DNA of 64,000 nt. Source: a virus. Under the pieces are notes generated by a model. It saw only the letters and a list, made by a program, of their open reading frames with translations. It did not search any database and had not been told where the DNA came from. Within the stretch, counting starts at the first letter, position 1, and every line of letters begins with the position of its first letter. Positions 8,896 to 15,688 of this stretch are shown piece by piece. The position numbers and the translations under genes are program-made. The stretch spans positions 1 through 64,000 of the IMG/VR virus record IMGVR_UViG_3300042446_000849. One strand, 5' to 3'.

Positions 8896-9389
8896 TAGAT
8901 CCAATGACAGCACTTGCAGGTATACAATCTGCAATAAGCATGGTTAAGAAAGCTAGTAAAGTAGCTAACGATCTGGGATCCCTTGCTCCTATGATTGGGA
9001 AAATGTTTGATGCTAAGAGTACTGCAACTAAAGCATTAATTGAGGCCAAAAAATCTAAGAAAGGTTCCAACATGGGAACCGCACTTCAGATTGAAATGGC
9101 TTTAGAACAGGCTAGGGCTTTTGAAGAAGAACTAAAGATGTTGTTTATGCAGACGGGTAAAATAGATGTCTGGAACAAGATCAAAGCTCGTCAAGCAGAA
9201 ATGGATGCAGACGATGCTAATGATATAAGAATGTTCAACGACCAAGAACGTAAGCGTAAACAAAAAGAAGAAGAGTTAAATGAATGGGCAATGATACTTG
9301 GCGGAGCCGCTTTTGTCTTGTTCATATTGTTTATTGGTGGATATGAACTAATGCAGTTTTGCCAAACAGGTAATAGGTGCGGAAGATGA
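8892..9389 (+). CDS. Helical protein with C-terminal membrane anchor
   Basis: 165 residues. The N-terminal two thirds are helical and charged (for example EMALEQARAFEEEL and DQERKRKQKEEEL). One strong membrane helix at about 135-153 (MILGGAAFVLFILFIGG) is followed by a short tail with two cysteines. Both ends overlap neighbours by 4 bases (ATGA), so it belongs to one translational unit with the small proteins around it. Family not recognised. Confidence 0.8.
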   Translation: MIDPMTALAGIQSAISMVKKASKVANDLGSLAPMIGKMFDAKSTATKALIEAKKSKKGSNMGTALQIEMALEQARAFEEELKMLFMQTGKIDVWNKIKARQAEMDADDANDIRMFNDQERKRKQKEEELNEWAMILGGAAFVLFILFIGGYELMQFCQTGNRCGR

Positions 9390-9538
9390 ACGAATACCAA
9401 AAAACATTTGATATGTGCTTAAAAATATTTGTGTATGGTTGTGTCGCACTATACTTCTTAGGATTTCTTAAATTTCTACCAGACGATTTGTCAGACAAAA
9501 TAGTCAACGGACTAATAGGTAGATTTTTACCAGGATAA
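9386..9538 (+). CDS. 50-residue small membrane protein
   Basis: Starts MNEYQKTFDMC, overlapping the preceding stop as ATGA. One hydrophobic segment (LKIFVYGCVALYFLGFLKF), then a short polar and amphipathic end (SDKIVNGLIGRFLPG). Size and layout would suit a small holin-like or membrane accessory protein, but there is no direct evidence for that. Confidence 0.6.
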   Translation: MNEYQKTFDMCLKIFVYGCVALYFLGFLKFLPDDLSDKIVNGLIGRFLPG

Positions 9539-9546
9539 TATAAATA
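9539..9546 (+). promoter_or_regulatory. Late promoter box TATAAATA before the DUF4337-like gene
   Basis: A perfect T4 late box on the plus strand, 29 bases before the next ATG, in the only real gap inside the cassette. It suggests the last two cassette genes are expressed late by the gp55 sigma factor. Confidence 0.55.
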
Positions 9547-9574
9547 AAAAAGATTAACAAAGGAGACAGTAAAA

Positions 9575-10165
9575 ATGGCATTAATTGATTCAGTATTAAA
9601 TTTAATTAACAAACAACCTAAAGACCCGGACGCACCAAAACCTCCGGTCGGATCTCGTAGCGAACGCGAAGCAAAATTAAAAGATAAAGCCGGTATGGTT
9701 ATTTCTGTATTTGCATTATTGCTTGCTGTCAATGCTTGGTATGGTGGTACATTAAGTAGCTTAACATTAGGTAACACAATTAAAGCAAACAACGTCTGGG
9801 CATTCTATCAAGCTAAGAGCATTAAACAAACTCTAGCAGAGCAATCATTAGACGATGCTACATATCGTAATGACAAAGAAAAGATGGCTAAACTGCAGGC
9901 CAAGATTGATCGTTACGAAAGCGATCCTGCTAGCGGTGAAGGTAAGAAAGAGTTAATGGAAAAAGCTCGTGTTTTAGAAGCCGAGCGAGATGAGGCTAAG
10001 AAACGTAGTCCATGGATTGGATATGCAAGCACTATGTACCAATTAAGCATTGTCGTATTATCCGCAAGTATTTTAGCAGTTAGTATGGGGATGTTCTGGG
10101 GTAGTTTCTTTGTTGCGGGCTTAGGCATATTGCTTTCAGCCCAAGGCTTATTCCTTTGGTTCTAA
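9575..10165 (+). CDS. DUF4337-like membrane protein
   Basis: 196 residues. The stretch NVWAFYQAKSIKQT fits the signature of DUF4337 proteins. There is one membrane helix at about 42-60 (VISVFALLLAVNAWY), a charged coiled region with many Lys/Glu, and two further hydrophobic segments at the C terminus (TMYQLSIVVLSASILAVSMG and SFFVAGLGILLSAQGLFLW). Preceded by GGAG 8 bases before the ATG. The function of the family is unknown. The lipase gene follows 2 bases after its stop. Confidence 0.7.
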   Translation: MALIDSVLNLINKQPKDPDAPKPPVGSRSEREAKLKDKAGMVISVFALLLAVNAWYGGTLSSLTLGNTIKANNVWAFYQAKSIKQTLAEQSLDDATYRNDKEKMAKLQAKIDRYESDPASGEGKKELMEKARVLEAERDEAKKRSPWIGYASTMYQLSIVVLSASILAVSMGMFWGSFFVAGLGILLSAQGLFLWF

Positions 10166-10167
10166 AA

Positions 10168-10884
10168 ATGAAAACAGAACTACTATTAGAATTTGCAAAA
10201 ATATCTGCAACTACCTACGACAATCCCGATGCGTCAACTGCTAAGTTCAAAGCACTGGGATATAAAATTATTAAATTCTTTAACATTGATGGTGCGCAAG
10301 CATACCTGCTAACCAATGGCACAATAACTGTGCTATCATTTAGAGGTACCGAAGTAACCGAAAAGTCAGATGTGCTAGCAGACTTGAAGTCTGGTAAGAA
10401 CATTGAAGCCTGCGGTGGCAAAGTACACGTAGGTTTTAAAGGTGAGATCAACAAGATATGGCCCAGTATCTCTAAAGAGTTAGAAGACAATCCAGGCAAT
10501 ATCTATGTAACTGGGCACAGTCTCGGTGCTGCTATGGCTACTATCGCCGCTAGCCGCATACAAGATCGCGTAACTGCATTAATAACATTTGGAAGTCCTA
10601 GAGTTGGCAATGGCGAGTTTGTCAAGAGCTTAACTGTAGACCACTATAGAGTACAGAACAACTGCGATGATGTAACCAAAGTCCCATTTAGACTTATGGG
10701 ATTTAGACATCATGGAACTCATATGTATATGAATTTTTATGGCAAGTTTAGAGATCTAACCCCGTGGCAGCGAGTAAAAGACATGGCTCGCAGTAGACTT
10801 CGAGCCAGAGCAAAAGGACAAAAGTTTATTGGTGTGTTTGATCACCTGATGGCCAACTACATTAGTAAATTAGAAAAACAGTAA
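10168..10884 (+). CDS. Class 3 (alpha/beta hydrolase) lipase
   Basis: 238 residues from the ATG at 10168 (a TTG at 10156 gives a longer reading, but it would overlap the previous gene). The lipase nucleophile elbow is GHSLGAA with Ser118; FRGTE (58-62) is the usual oxyanion strand; FGSPRVGN follows at about 141-148. Candidate catalytic Asp167/168 are in NNCDDVTKVP, and the His is among GFRHHGTHMY (180-187). This is the arrangement of Lipase_3 enzymes, which hydrolyse acylglycerols or phospholipids. There is no signal peptide, so it would act inside the cell or on the inner membrane, perhaps in lysis or lipid remodelling. Last gene of the plus-strand cassette. Confidence 0.85.
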   Translation: MKTELLLEFAKISATTYDNPDASTAKFKALGYKIIKFFNIDGAQAYLLTNGTITVLSFRGTEVTEKSDVLADLKSGKNIEACGGKVHVGFKGEINKIWPSISKELEDNPGNIYVTGHSLGAAMATIAASRIQDRVTALITFGSPRVGNGEFVKSLTVDHYRVQNNCDDVTKVPFRLMGFRHHGTHMYMNFYGKFRDLTPWQRVKDMARSRLRARAKGQKFIGVFDHLMANYISKLEKQ

Positions 10885-10901
10885 ATTTTAAAAACTATAC
10901 A

Positions 10902-10928
10902 TAAAAAATGGCGGGGTAACCCGCCATT
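10902..10928 (-). terminator. Rho-independent terminator between converging genes
   Basis: Perfect 9-bp stem AATGGCGGG / CCCGCCATT (10907-10915 with 10920-10928) and a 4-base loop. On the minus strand it is followed by a run of T (10908-10903), so it mainly ends the leftward transcript of the Sm-like gene. It sits between the converging lipase and Sm-like genes and may also slow rightward transcription. Confidence 0.8.
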
Positions 10929-10940
10929 CCTACCTTTGCA

Positions 10941-11261
10941 TTAAGGTGCTTTAGGTATAGTCCTTGGTCTAGGAATATCCCCGGACACAATCTGAATACC
11001 TGTACCAAAGATTGCATTGTATTGATTATATACATCATCTTGTAGTTCAGCATTCCACACAATAGATCGTTTATCAATATGAATAATATGATCTTTAGTA
11101 TATCCTGCATAAGGAATCAATGCCATTGAATGTTGGTCGGGTGTCGATTTAGAATTAACCAACATAACAGCACACGGCTTTTTAACAATAACTTTGTTCT
11201 GTTCATATTTTGTGTCGCCGACAATTTCTTCGCCGGTAACTAATTTAATCACTTCAATCAT
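10941..11261 (-). CDS. Sm-like protein of cyanophage type
   Basis: 106 residues. The start MIEVIKLVTGEEIVGD and the following alternating beta strands (VIVKKPCAVMLV) fit the small phage/cyanophage Sm-like (LSm fold) family known from a structural study of a marine sequence. Sm folds form rings and often bind RNA, so a role in RNA handling is possible but unproved. Preceded by GGAG 7 bases before the ATG and by a UUCG hairpin; followed by a strong terminator. Another protein at 43326 opens with the same pattern (LRLTSGDSIICK). Confidence 0.55.
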   Translation of the reverse strand: MIEVIKLVTGEEIVGDTKYEQNKVIVKKPCAVMLVNSKSTPDQHSMALIPYAGYTKDHIIHIDKRSIVWNAELQDDVYNQYNAIFGTGIQIVSGDIPRPRTIPKAP

Positions 11262-11277
11262 TTTTTCTCCAGTTGTT

Positions 11278-11293
11278 GGGGGCCGAAGCCCCC
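11278..11293 (-). terminator. UUCG hairpin before the Sm-like gene
   Basis: On the minus strand, GGGGGC-TTCG-GCCCCC: a 6-bp GC stem with the very stable UUCG loop, directly after the stop of a tiny ORF and 16 bases before the Sm-like ATG. There is no clear T-run, so it may be a weak terminator or an RNA-stabilising or processing element. Confidence 0.5.
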
Positions 11294-11297
11294 GTTA

Positions 11298-11405
11298 TTA
11301 ATACCAAACTCTTATATTTTGCATAATAGATAAATGCCTAACTTCTAGCCATTGATCGCAATACTCTATAAAAGATTTTAGTAATTGCTTAGACAAATTA
11401 GTCAC
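11298..11405 (-). CDS. Possible 35-residue ORF (GTG start)
   Basis: Reading from GTG at 11405, VTNLSKQLLK to RVWY. It overlaps the stop of the preceding 30-residue ORF by 8 bases and ends at a double stop (TAATAA) just before a UUCG hairpin. The framing looks purposeful, but the ribosome site is poor, so this may be a leader or a chance ORF. Confidence 0.3.
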   Translation of the reverse strand: MTNLSKQLLKSFIEYCDQWLEVRHLSIMQNIRVWY

Positions 11406-11490
11406 CTCTGAATTCTAATTTACTTCTTCGTGTGGATAATCTTTGTCGTACTTCTTGAACGATTGCTATAAAAGCTTTAATGAATTTCAT
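11398..11490 (-). CDS. 30-residue basic peptide
   Basis: Starts MKFIKAFIAIVQEVRQ and overlaps the previous gene's stop as ATGA. An amphipathic N-terminal helix is followed by an Arg/Lys-rich tail (RLSTRRSKLEF). The coupling supports translation; the function is unknown. Confidence 0.45.
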   Translation of the reverse strand: MKFIKAFIAIVQEVRQRLSTRRSKLEFRGD

Positions 11491-11672
11491 ATTAAACCTC
11501 TACGCATTAATGTATCTACTCTGTACTGCAAATCTTTATGATCTACCGCATCTTTTAAATACATTTCAACTTCATCTTGATATGAAGGTTTAAACGCCTT
11601 GCTTACCCATGACCAAAAGTCTTTCATCGAAGGAACATGAACTCCTTCAAATTCTTTTAGATCATTGTTCAT
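11487..11672 (-). CDS. DUF3563-like small protein
   Basis: 61 residues. The C-terminal half, EVEMYLKDAVDHKDLQYRVD, matches the short DUF3563 pattern (YL.DA.D..DL..R), best known from Burkholderia-type bacteria. Its start overlaps the end of hsp20 by one base. Function unknown. It is one of the few hints at a proteobacterial host. Confidence 0.6.
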   Translation of the reverse strand: MNNDLKEFEGVHVPSMKDFWSWVSKAFKPSYQDEVEMYLKDAVDHKDLQYRVDTLMRRGLI

Positions 11673-12184
11673 TATAGATTCTCGTCTTCTGTAAGTAACT
11701 GTGGCTTAGATTTTTTTACAGTCTTTGTTTTTACTTCAGAGTCTTTAACTTCAATTTTCTTTGGCTTCTTGTGCTCTGGAATAATTCTTTCCAAAAATAC
11801 TTTAAGCATGCCATTGAACATTTCAGCATCTTTAACTTCAATCTGATCTTCAAGTGTAAATGCACGAGTAAATGCTCTGTTAGCAATACCCTTGAATAAG
11901 AAGGTTTCTTCCTCTTCCGCATTTTGTACATTGCCTTTGATAATCATCTTACCGTTATCAAGTTCAATCTCAATGTCTTGCTTTGCAAAACCTGCAACTG
12001 CTACTTCAATAACATAAGTGTTATCGCCGGTTTTCTTAATATTGTAAGGTGGGTAATTTGGGATGCTCTTTGTTAGATCATCATGGATTTTAGCCATCTT
12101 GTTGAATTGATCGTCAAAGCCAACATATAGTTTGTCAAAGTCTTTGAACATATCACGACCAAAAACGTCTTTAACAAATGTCAT
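11672..12184 (-). CDS. Hsp20 / alpha-crystallin small heat-shock protein
   Basis: 170 residues with a central alpha-crystallin domain (about 47-140). YVIEVAVAGFAKQDIEIEL and NGKMIIKG are the beta strands, and the C-terminal strand with LERIIPEH follows. FLFKGIANRAFTRAFTL carries the conserved Arg-rich edge. Small Hsps hold unfolding proteins in solution; hsp20 is common in aquatic T4-like phages and may support capsid folding. A Lys/Glu-rich tail follows. Made with the 74-residue protein just upstream. Confidence 0.92.
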   Translation of the reverse strand: MTFVKDVFGRDMFKDFDKLYVGFDDQFNKMAKIHDDLTKSIPNYPPYNIKKTGDNTYVIEVAVAGFAKQDIEIELDNGKMIIKGNVQNAEEEETFLFKGIANRAFTRAFTLEDQIEVKDAEMFNGMLKVFLERIIPEHKKPKKIEVKDSEVKTKTVKKSKPQLLTEDENL

Positions 12185-12185
12185 A

Positions 12186-12410
12186 TTACTCTCCCTTTTT
12201 ATTTGTTATACCACTAATTGCGTTAGCAAAAGTTTCTGAAGCAATGTTCATTACATCGTTAGAAGTCTTGGCGACTTGCTTTGTAAAAACACGTTGTGCT
12301 TCAACAAAATCGATTAGAGGTTTTTGAAGAGAATCTTCCTTGACTGTTTGTTTGAGGAAGTTGATTTTGGCGTTTTGAATTGAATCGATAGCCATGTTTG
12401 CGTAAAACAT
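12186..12410 (-). CDS. Small helical protein upstream of hsp20
   Basis: 74 residues, predicted all-helical and somewhat phasin-like in composition (FVEAQRVFTKQVAK, DVMNIASETFANAI). An AGGAG ribosome site lies 8 bases before the ATG, and the stop is 1 base before the hsp20 start, so the two are probably coexpressed. Family not recognised. Confidence 0.65.
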   Translation of the reverse strand: MFYANMAIDSIQNAKINFLKQTVKEDSLQKPLIDFVEAQRVFTKQVAKTSNDVMNIASETFANAISGITNKKGE

Positions 12411-12588
12411 ATAGTTCTCCTATTAAGCGAGTTTTAAAATTTGCTACCCCGAAGGCATAGCGTTGATCCTGCTTACTGACTACAGGGGTACCATACGTTG
12501 TACCAGCTTTAGACGTTCCCAAGGTAGTGGGATTAAAATAGGTCGGCTTCTGGTTTATACAGCCCACACCGATTGCTGCGTTTCCCAT
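12301..12588 (-). CDS. Doubtful ORF after regA
   Basis: An open frame of 95 codons (MGNAAIGVGCINQKP...) that fills the 190-base gap after regA but runs 110 bases into the 74-residue gene in another frame. The first 60 residues look protein-like (TYFNPTTLGTS, TTYGTPVVSKQDQRYAFG). The end looks random, there is no ribosome site, and a UUCG hairpin lies inside it. It could be a decayed gene or structured non-coding RNA. Confidence 0.25.
   Translation of the reverse strand: MGNAAIGVGCINQKPTYFNPTTLGTSKAGTTYGTPVVSKQDQRYAFGVANFKTRLIGELYVLRKHGYRFNSKRQNQLPQTNSQGRFSSKTSNRFC
12443..12461 (-). terminator. UUCG hairpin in the regA-hsp20 gap
   Basis: On the minus strand, GCTATGCC-TTCG-GGGTAGC with one bulge, followed by AAATTTTAAAA. 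It sits about 30 bases before the ribosome site of the next gene, downstream of regA. Third UUCG-loop hairpin in this window; a probable terminator or mRNA-end stabiliser. Confidence 0.45.
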
Positions 12589-12601
12589 CCCGGGGATATT
12601 A

Positions 12602-13036
12602 TTATTTAGTGCTAACAGCTAACTTTTTCTTGCCAATGTTATACTTTGTTTCCATTTTCCATTCATCTTTTTCCTTGTGGGAAATAACCTTGATCTGTGA
12701 AAGTGGAGCATAATCTAAGAAATGCTCTGGATTATTAATTTTAACTAAGCCCCAGTCTACTAGCAACTTAGCAATAGTATTTCTTCTTTGTAAATCGTTG
12801 TCTGATAGGTCAGCCGTTTTTCCATCTAAAGCAAATAGCTCTTTAAAGTGAACAATAAAGTATCTGCCTTGCTTGTGTAGTATGTGACAAGATTGATATA
12901 GTATTTTATCTTTTCTAGAAGCGACACCGATTCTAGTTAGAGTTTCTCGTACTTTTAAAAAATCATCCGGTTCAGCTAATATGACTTCTAAGGGATGATA
13001 CCCAGGGAAGTCAATGTTTATAATGTCAGTAGTCAT
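12602..13036 (-). CDS. regA: RegA translational repressor
   Basis: 144 residues from the ATG at 13036 (the longer reading uses a GTG). In T4, RegA binds the start regions of early mRNAs, including clamp-loader mRNAs, and represses them. The match to T4 RegA is strong along the length: DFLKVRETLTRIGVASRKDK, LYQSCHILHKQGRYFIVHFK, and the end DEWKMETKYNIGKKK. It follows gp62 with an 11-base overlap, exactly the T4 order 45-44-62-regA. Confidence 0.95.
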   Translation of the reverse strand: MTTDIINIDFPGYHPLEVILAEPDDFLKVRETLTRIGVASRKDKILYQSCHILHKQGRYFIVHFKELFALDGKTADLSDNDLQRRNTIAKLLVDWGLVKINNPEHFLDYAPLSQIKVISHKEKDEWKMETKYNIGKKKLAVSTK

Positions 13037-13469
13037 TCTTACCACCTTTTGTTATTCTTTTTCTCAATTCAATAATAATCGAGTCATTGAGCAGTGGTAA
13101 CACTTGTTTGGCTTTTTCTGTGCTGTAGCCATAGTATTCTTTTACAACTTCCAAGTCATCGATTTTCTCAGCCTTGATCCATTTATTGAATCTTTTTTTG
13201 GGCCTAATAATATTTATAAGAAAATCAAATTGTAGGATTTTGTCAAGATGGGGTCTAGAATTCATCTCATTTGCGGGAATTACTGTATCATGCCCGTAAG
13301 ATAAACCCTTATTAATAATATATGAGTTATATTGTTTCTCAGACCAATCATCCACAATCAACTTATCTTTGCTATAATGTATAGCATTGATAAAATCAAA
13401 GGGAGAAATTGCAGGAGCCTTATATGGAACTTCTGCTGGTTTTTCGACAGGGGTTCCAAATAGACTCAT
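13026..13469 (-). CDS. 62: Clamp loader small subunit gp62
   Basis: 147 residues. With gp44 it forms the gp44/62 complex that opens and loads the gp45 clamp. It matches phage gp62 in position and in features such as SPFDFINAIHYSKD and YIINKGLSYG. Shorter than T4 gp62 (187), as in other aquatic relatives. Its start overlaps a small membrane gene by 4 bases, and its end overlaps regA. Confidence 0.85.
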   Translation of the reverse strand: MSLFGTPVEKPAEVPYKAPAISPFDFINAIHYSKDKLIVDDWSEKQYNSYIINKGLSYGHDTVIPANEMNSRPHLDKILQFDFLINIIRPKKRFNKWIKAEKIDDLEVVKEYYGYSTEKAKQVLPLLNDSIIIELRKRITKGGKNDY

Positions 13470-13753
13470 ATTACCATCCTTATGAGCCCAATAGTATCTA
13501 TAGTGGTAAGCAAGAGATAGTTGGCCAACATACCAAAAGATTTACGAGTCCAAGCAGCCCAAGCATAGAGACTGCAGCCGATAATCCATATAGGATAGAG
13601 AGTAAGAAGGGGCGGAGTGGGAACAGTAACAGCCATGGTAATCGAACAACCAATACTAATAGCCCAAGCAACAAGCTCAACGATAAAGCGAAAAGGATGA
13701 GAATTAAAATCATCTTTTATCCAATCAAATGTGGGTTTCAATAAATCGTTCAT
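13466..13753 (-). CDS. Small membrane protein inserted between gp44 and gp62
   Basis: 95 residues with two or three membrane segments (FIVELVAWAISIGCSITMAV, LYPIWIIGCSLYAWAAW, MLANYLLLTTIDTIGLI). It overlaps gp44 upstream and gp62 downstream by 4 bases each (ATGA), so it is translated with the clamp loader. T4 has no such gene here. Function unknown; a role in tying replication to the membrane is only a guess. Confidence 0.75.
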   Translation of the reverse strand: MNDLLKPTFDWIKDDFNSHPFRFIVELVAWAISIGCSITMAVTVPTPPLLTLYPIWIIGCSLYAWAAWTRKSFGMLANYLLLTTIDTIGLIRMVI

Positions 13754-14691
13754 TTAAATTCAACCGCTGCCATAATCTCTGTTAGACAAGCTACAAGATT
13801 GATTTCTTGATCTGCACAAAATGCTGCTTTATACTGATAATCTGCAAGCAATAGAACAAGCTGTGGTACTTGTGTTACATGATCGGTCAATGTATCATAT
13901 AATTTTCTAAAGATTGTTTGTGGATCATTGTCAATATTATTAACAACCCACGTACGCATCTTTTTCCAATCTCCATCTTTTAACGATGAGATTAGTTCTT
14001 GCATATTAGATTCACCGAGACTAACAAAAATACCCTCATCAATTTTACCAGATGCACTATAACGCTGAAGTTCGTTTAGAACTCTTCGATAATCAGGGAA
14101 ATGCTTCTCAATCACTTTTGCTATGACTTTGCCATCCGATTCGATATTCTCAATTGCCATAATTTCCATGACACGCTTAAAGAATGCGGATGCAATCTTT
14201 GGCTTTTCACTTTTAGGCAATTTAAATTCGATGACCGCTGTTCTAGAATGAAGCGGAGGAATGATTCGATTCTTAAAGTTACAAGTAAGAATGAATCTGC
14301 AATTTGACGAGAATTCTTCAATGAATGCTCGCAATGCAGGTTGTGTAGAATTAGGATTTAGATAGTCTGCCTCATCTAAAATAACAACCTTAGGTTTGCC
14401 ACTGAATGATACAGTAGAAGCAAACTGTTTAATCTTTGTACGAAGAACATCAATACCAGATTCTTCTGAACCGTTAATGATGATATAATCTGTTTCTAAT
14501 TCTTCACACAATGCTCGGGCAATAGTGGTCTTACCCATACCGGCACCACCGCACAATAGCATATTTTGAATCTCCCCTTTAGACAACATCTCCTGAAAGA
14601 TGTGTTTTTGGTCTGCAGGTAAAATACAATCTTCTAATGTGAGTGGTCGATACTTCTCAACCCACAAAAACTCATTTTCACGATAATCCAT
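13750..14691 (-). CDS. 44: Clamp loader large subunit gp44 (AAA+ ATPase)
   Basis: 313 residues, close to T4 gp44 (319). It has Walker A GGAGMGKT (48-55), Walker B with DEAD-type VILDEADYLN (about 100-110), a sensor region FILTCNFKNRIIPPLHSR, and the Arg finger in SRT (usual form SRC). It hydrolyses ATP to load gp45 onto primer-template DNA. Starts MDYRENEFLW after a GGAG site; gp45 is directly upstream. Confidence 0.95.
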   Translation of the reverse strand: MDYRENEFLWVEKYRPLTLEDCILPADQKHIFQEMLSKGEIQNMLLCGGAGMGKTTIARALCEELETDYIIINGSEESGIDVLRTKIKQFASTVSFSGKPKVVILDEADYLNPNSTQPALRAFIEEFSSNCRFILTCNFKNRIIPPLHSRTAVIEFKLPKSEKPKIASAFFKRVMEIMAIENIESDGKVIAKVIEKHFPDYRRVLNELQRYSASGKIDEGIFVSLGESNMQELISSLKDGDWKKMRTWVVNNIDNDPQTIFRKLYDTLTDHVTQVPQLVLLLADYQYKAAFCADQEINLVACLTEIMAAVEFK

Positions 14692-14744
14692 AATAACTCC
14701 ATAATATTAAATTTGCGCGATTTTTATAGCGCAGTCAAAATGCA

Positions 14745-15401
14745 TCAAACAATAGAGTCGGGTTCCATTGCAATGAAATACTCAATTGCTTTTGTAGCGT
14801 GTTGGAAGTGAAAAGCTTTCTTCTTTGAAATTGTAACTGTGTATGCGTCAGGGAAAATTTTAAAGTTCTCAACTGCCATATGGCAATCAAAAGAATGCTC
14901 GCTTTTACCAATTACTTTCTTGTAGGTATTTGCTGTGTCGTTTTTCTTATCACCGATAGTTAAAGAAACGTCGTCACCTTTACTGGAGATTGTGATTGTA
15001 GGTGAGCTTGTGATAGCAGCTGCCTTCATAATCATATTAACATCTTCAGATGAGAGTTTAAACTGATAGTGATTATCAATCTCAATGCTCTTGTCAGGTG
15101 CCGCAACAATAACTGTTGGGCTAGAATAGAAGTACTCAAATTTGCCGTTGTCTTTAGAAATGTTTAGGCTCTTATCACCAAACTCAACATTTTGATTTTC
15201 CATTAATGTTAGCAACGCCAACAAAGAGTTCAAATCATATACAGCTACTTCTGTGGGGAAATCTTCTACGACTTCAGCCTTAGCAAAAATGTTTTTTGCT
15301 GTACTAATTGTAGATAAAGTCTTACCTTTGCGAATCATAATATTACTATTAATCGCCGCAAAGTTCTTCAAGATTTGGATTGTTTCATTACTTATTTGCA
15401 T
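14745..15401 (-). CDS. 45: Sliding clamp gp45
   Basis: 218 residues, close to T4 gp45 (228). Matches the phage clamp fold in length, position before gp44/62/regA, and features such as AVYDLNSLLALLTLMEN. A ring of three subunits tethers gp43 to DNA and, in T4, also activates late transcription with gp33/gp55. Several proteins in this window end in a candidate clamp-binding tail. Confidence 0.9.
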   Translation of the reverse strand: MQISNETIQILKNFAAINSNIMIRKGKTLSTISTAKNIFAKAEVVEDFPTEVAVYDLNSLLALLTLMENQNVEFGDKSLNISKDNGKFEYFYSSPTVIVAAPDKSIEIDNHYQFKLSSEDVNMIMKAAAITSSPTITISSKGDDVSLTIGDKKNDTANTYKKVIGKSEHSFDCHMAVENFKIFPDAYTVTISKKKAFHFQHATKAIEYFIAMEPDSIV

Positions 15402-15688
15402 TATTTAGCTCCTTGGGTTTCAATGTCATGTACATATAATAGCATCATTGCGTAGTGTAACACCTTTAGTATGTCTTGTCTATTGCTTCCGGCTTTCTTG
15501 CCGTATCTTTGTGCATACTTCATCACGTTACCGACGGTGAACCCTACACCGTGACCGCTATCAATTATAAATTCTGTTGCTTGGAATTTGTTCAAAGAAT
15601 AATGCTCACCATAAGTAGCATCAATATATTGTTTGAATTCTTTTAACAATTCGCCTTCGTTGTATTTGTAGTTTACTTCTTTCGCCAC
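15401..15688 (-). CDS. DUF3310-like protein
   Basis: 95 residues, GTG start at 15688 with AAGGTGA in front. The C-terminal half, GFTVGNVMKYAQRYGKK and DILKVLHYAMMLL, matches DUF3310 (often annotated as nucleotide-kinase-like in phages). It lies between gp45 and the glycosyltransferase island. The biochemical role is not established. Confidence 0.7.
   Translation of the reverse strand: MAKEVNYKYNEGELLKEFKQYIDATYGEHYSLNKFQATEFIIDSGHGVGFTVGNVMKYAQRYGKKAGSNRQDILKVLHYAMMLLYVHDIETQGAK

Noticed and set aside
13211-13218. TATAAATA box on the minus strand
   Set aside because: It lies within gp62 coding sequence with no gene start at a suitable distance; probably chance in AT-rich DNA.
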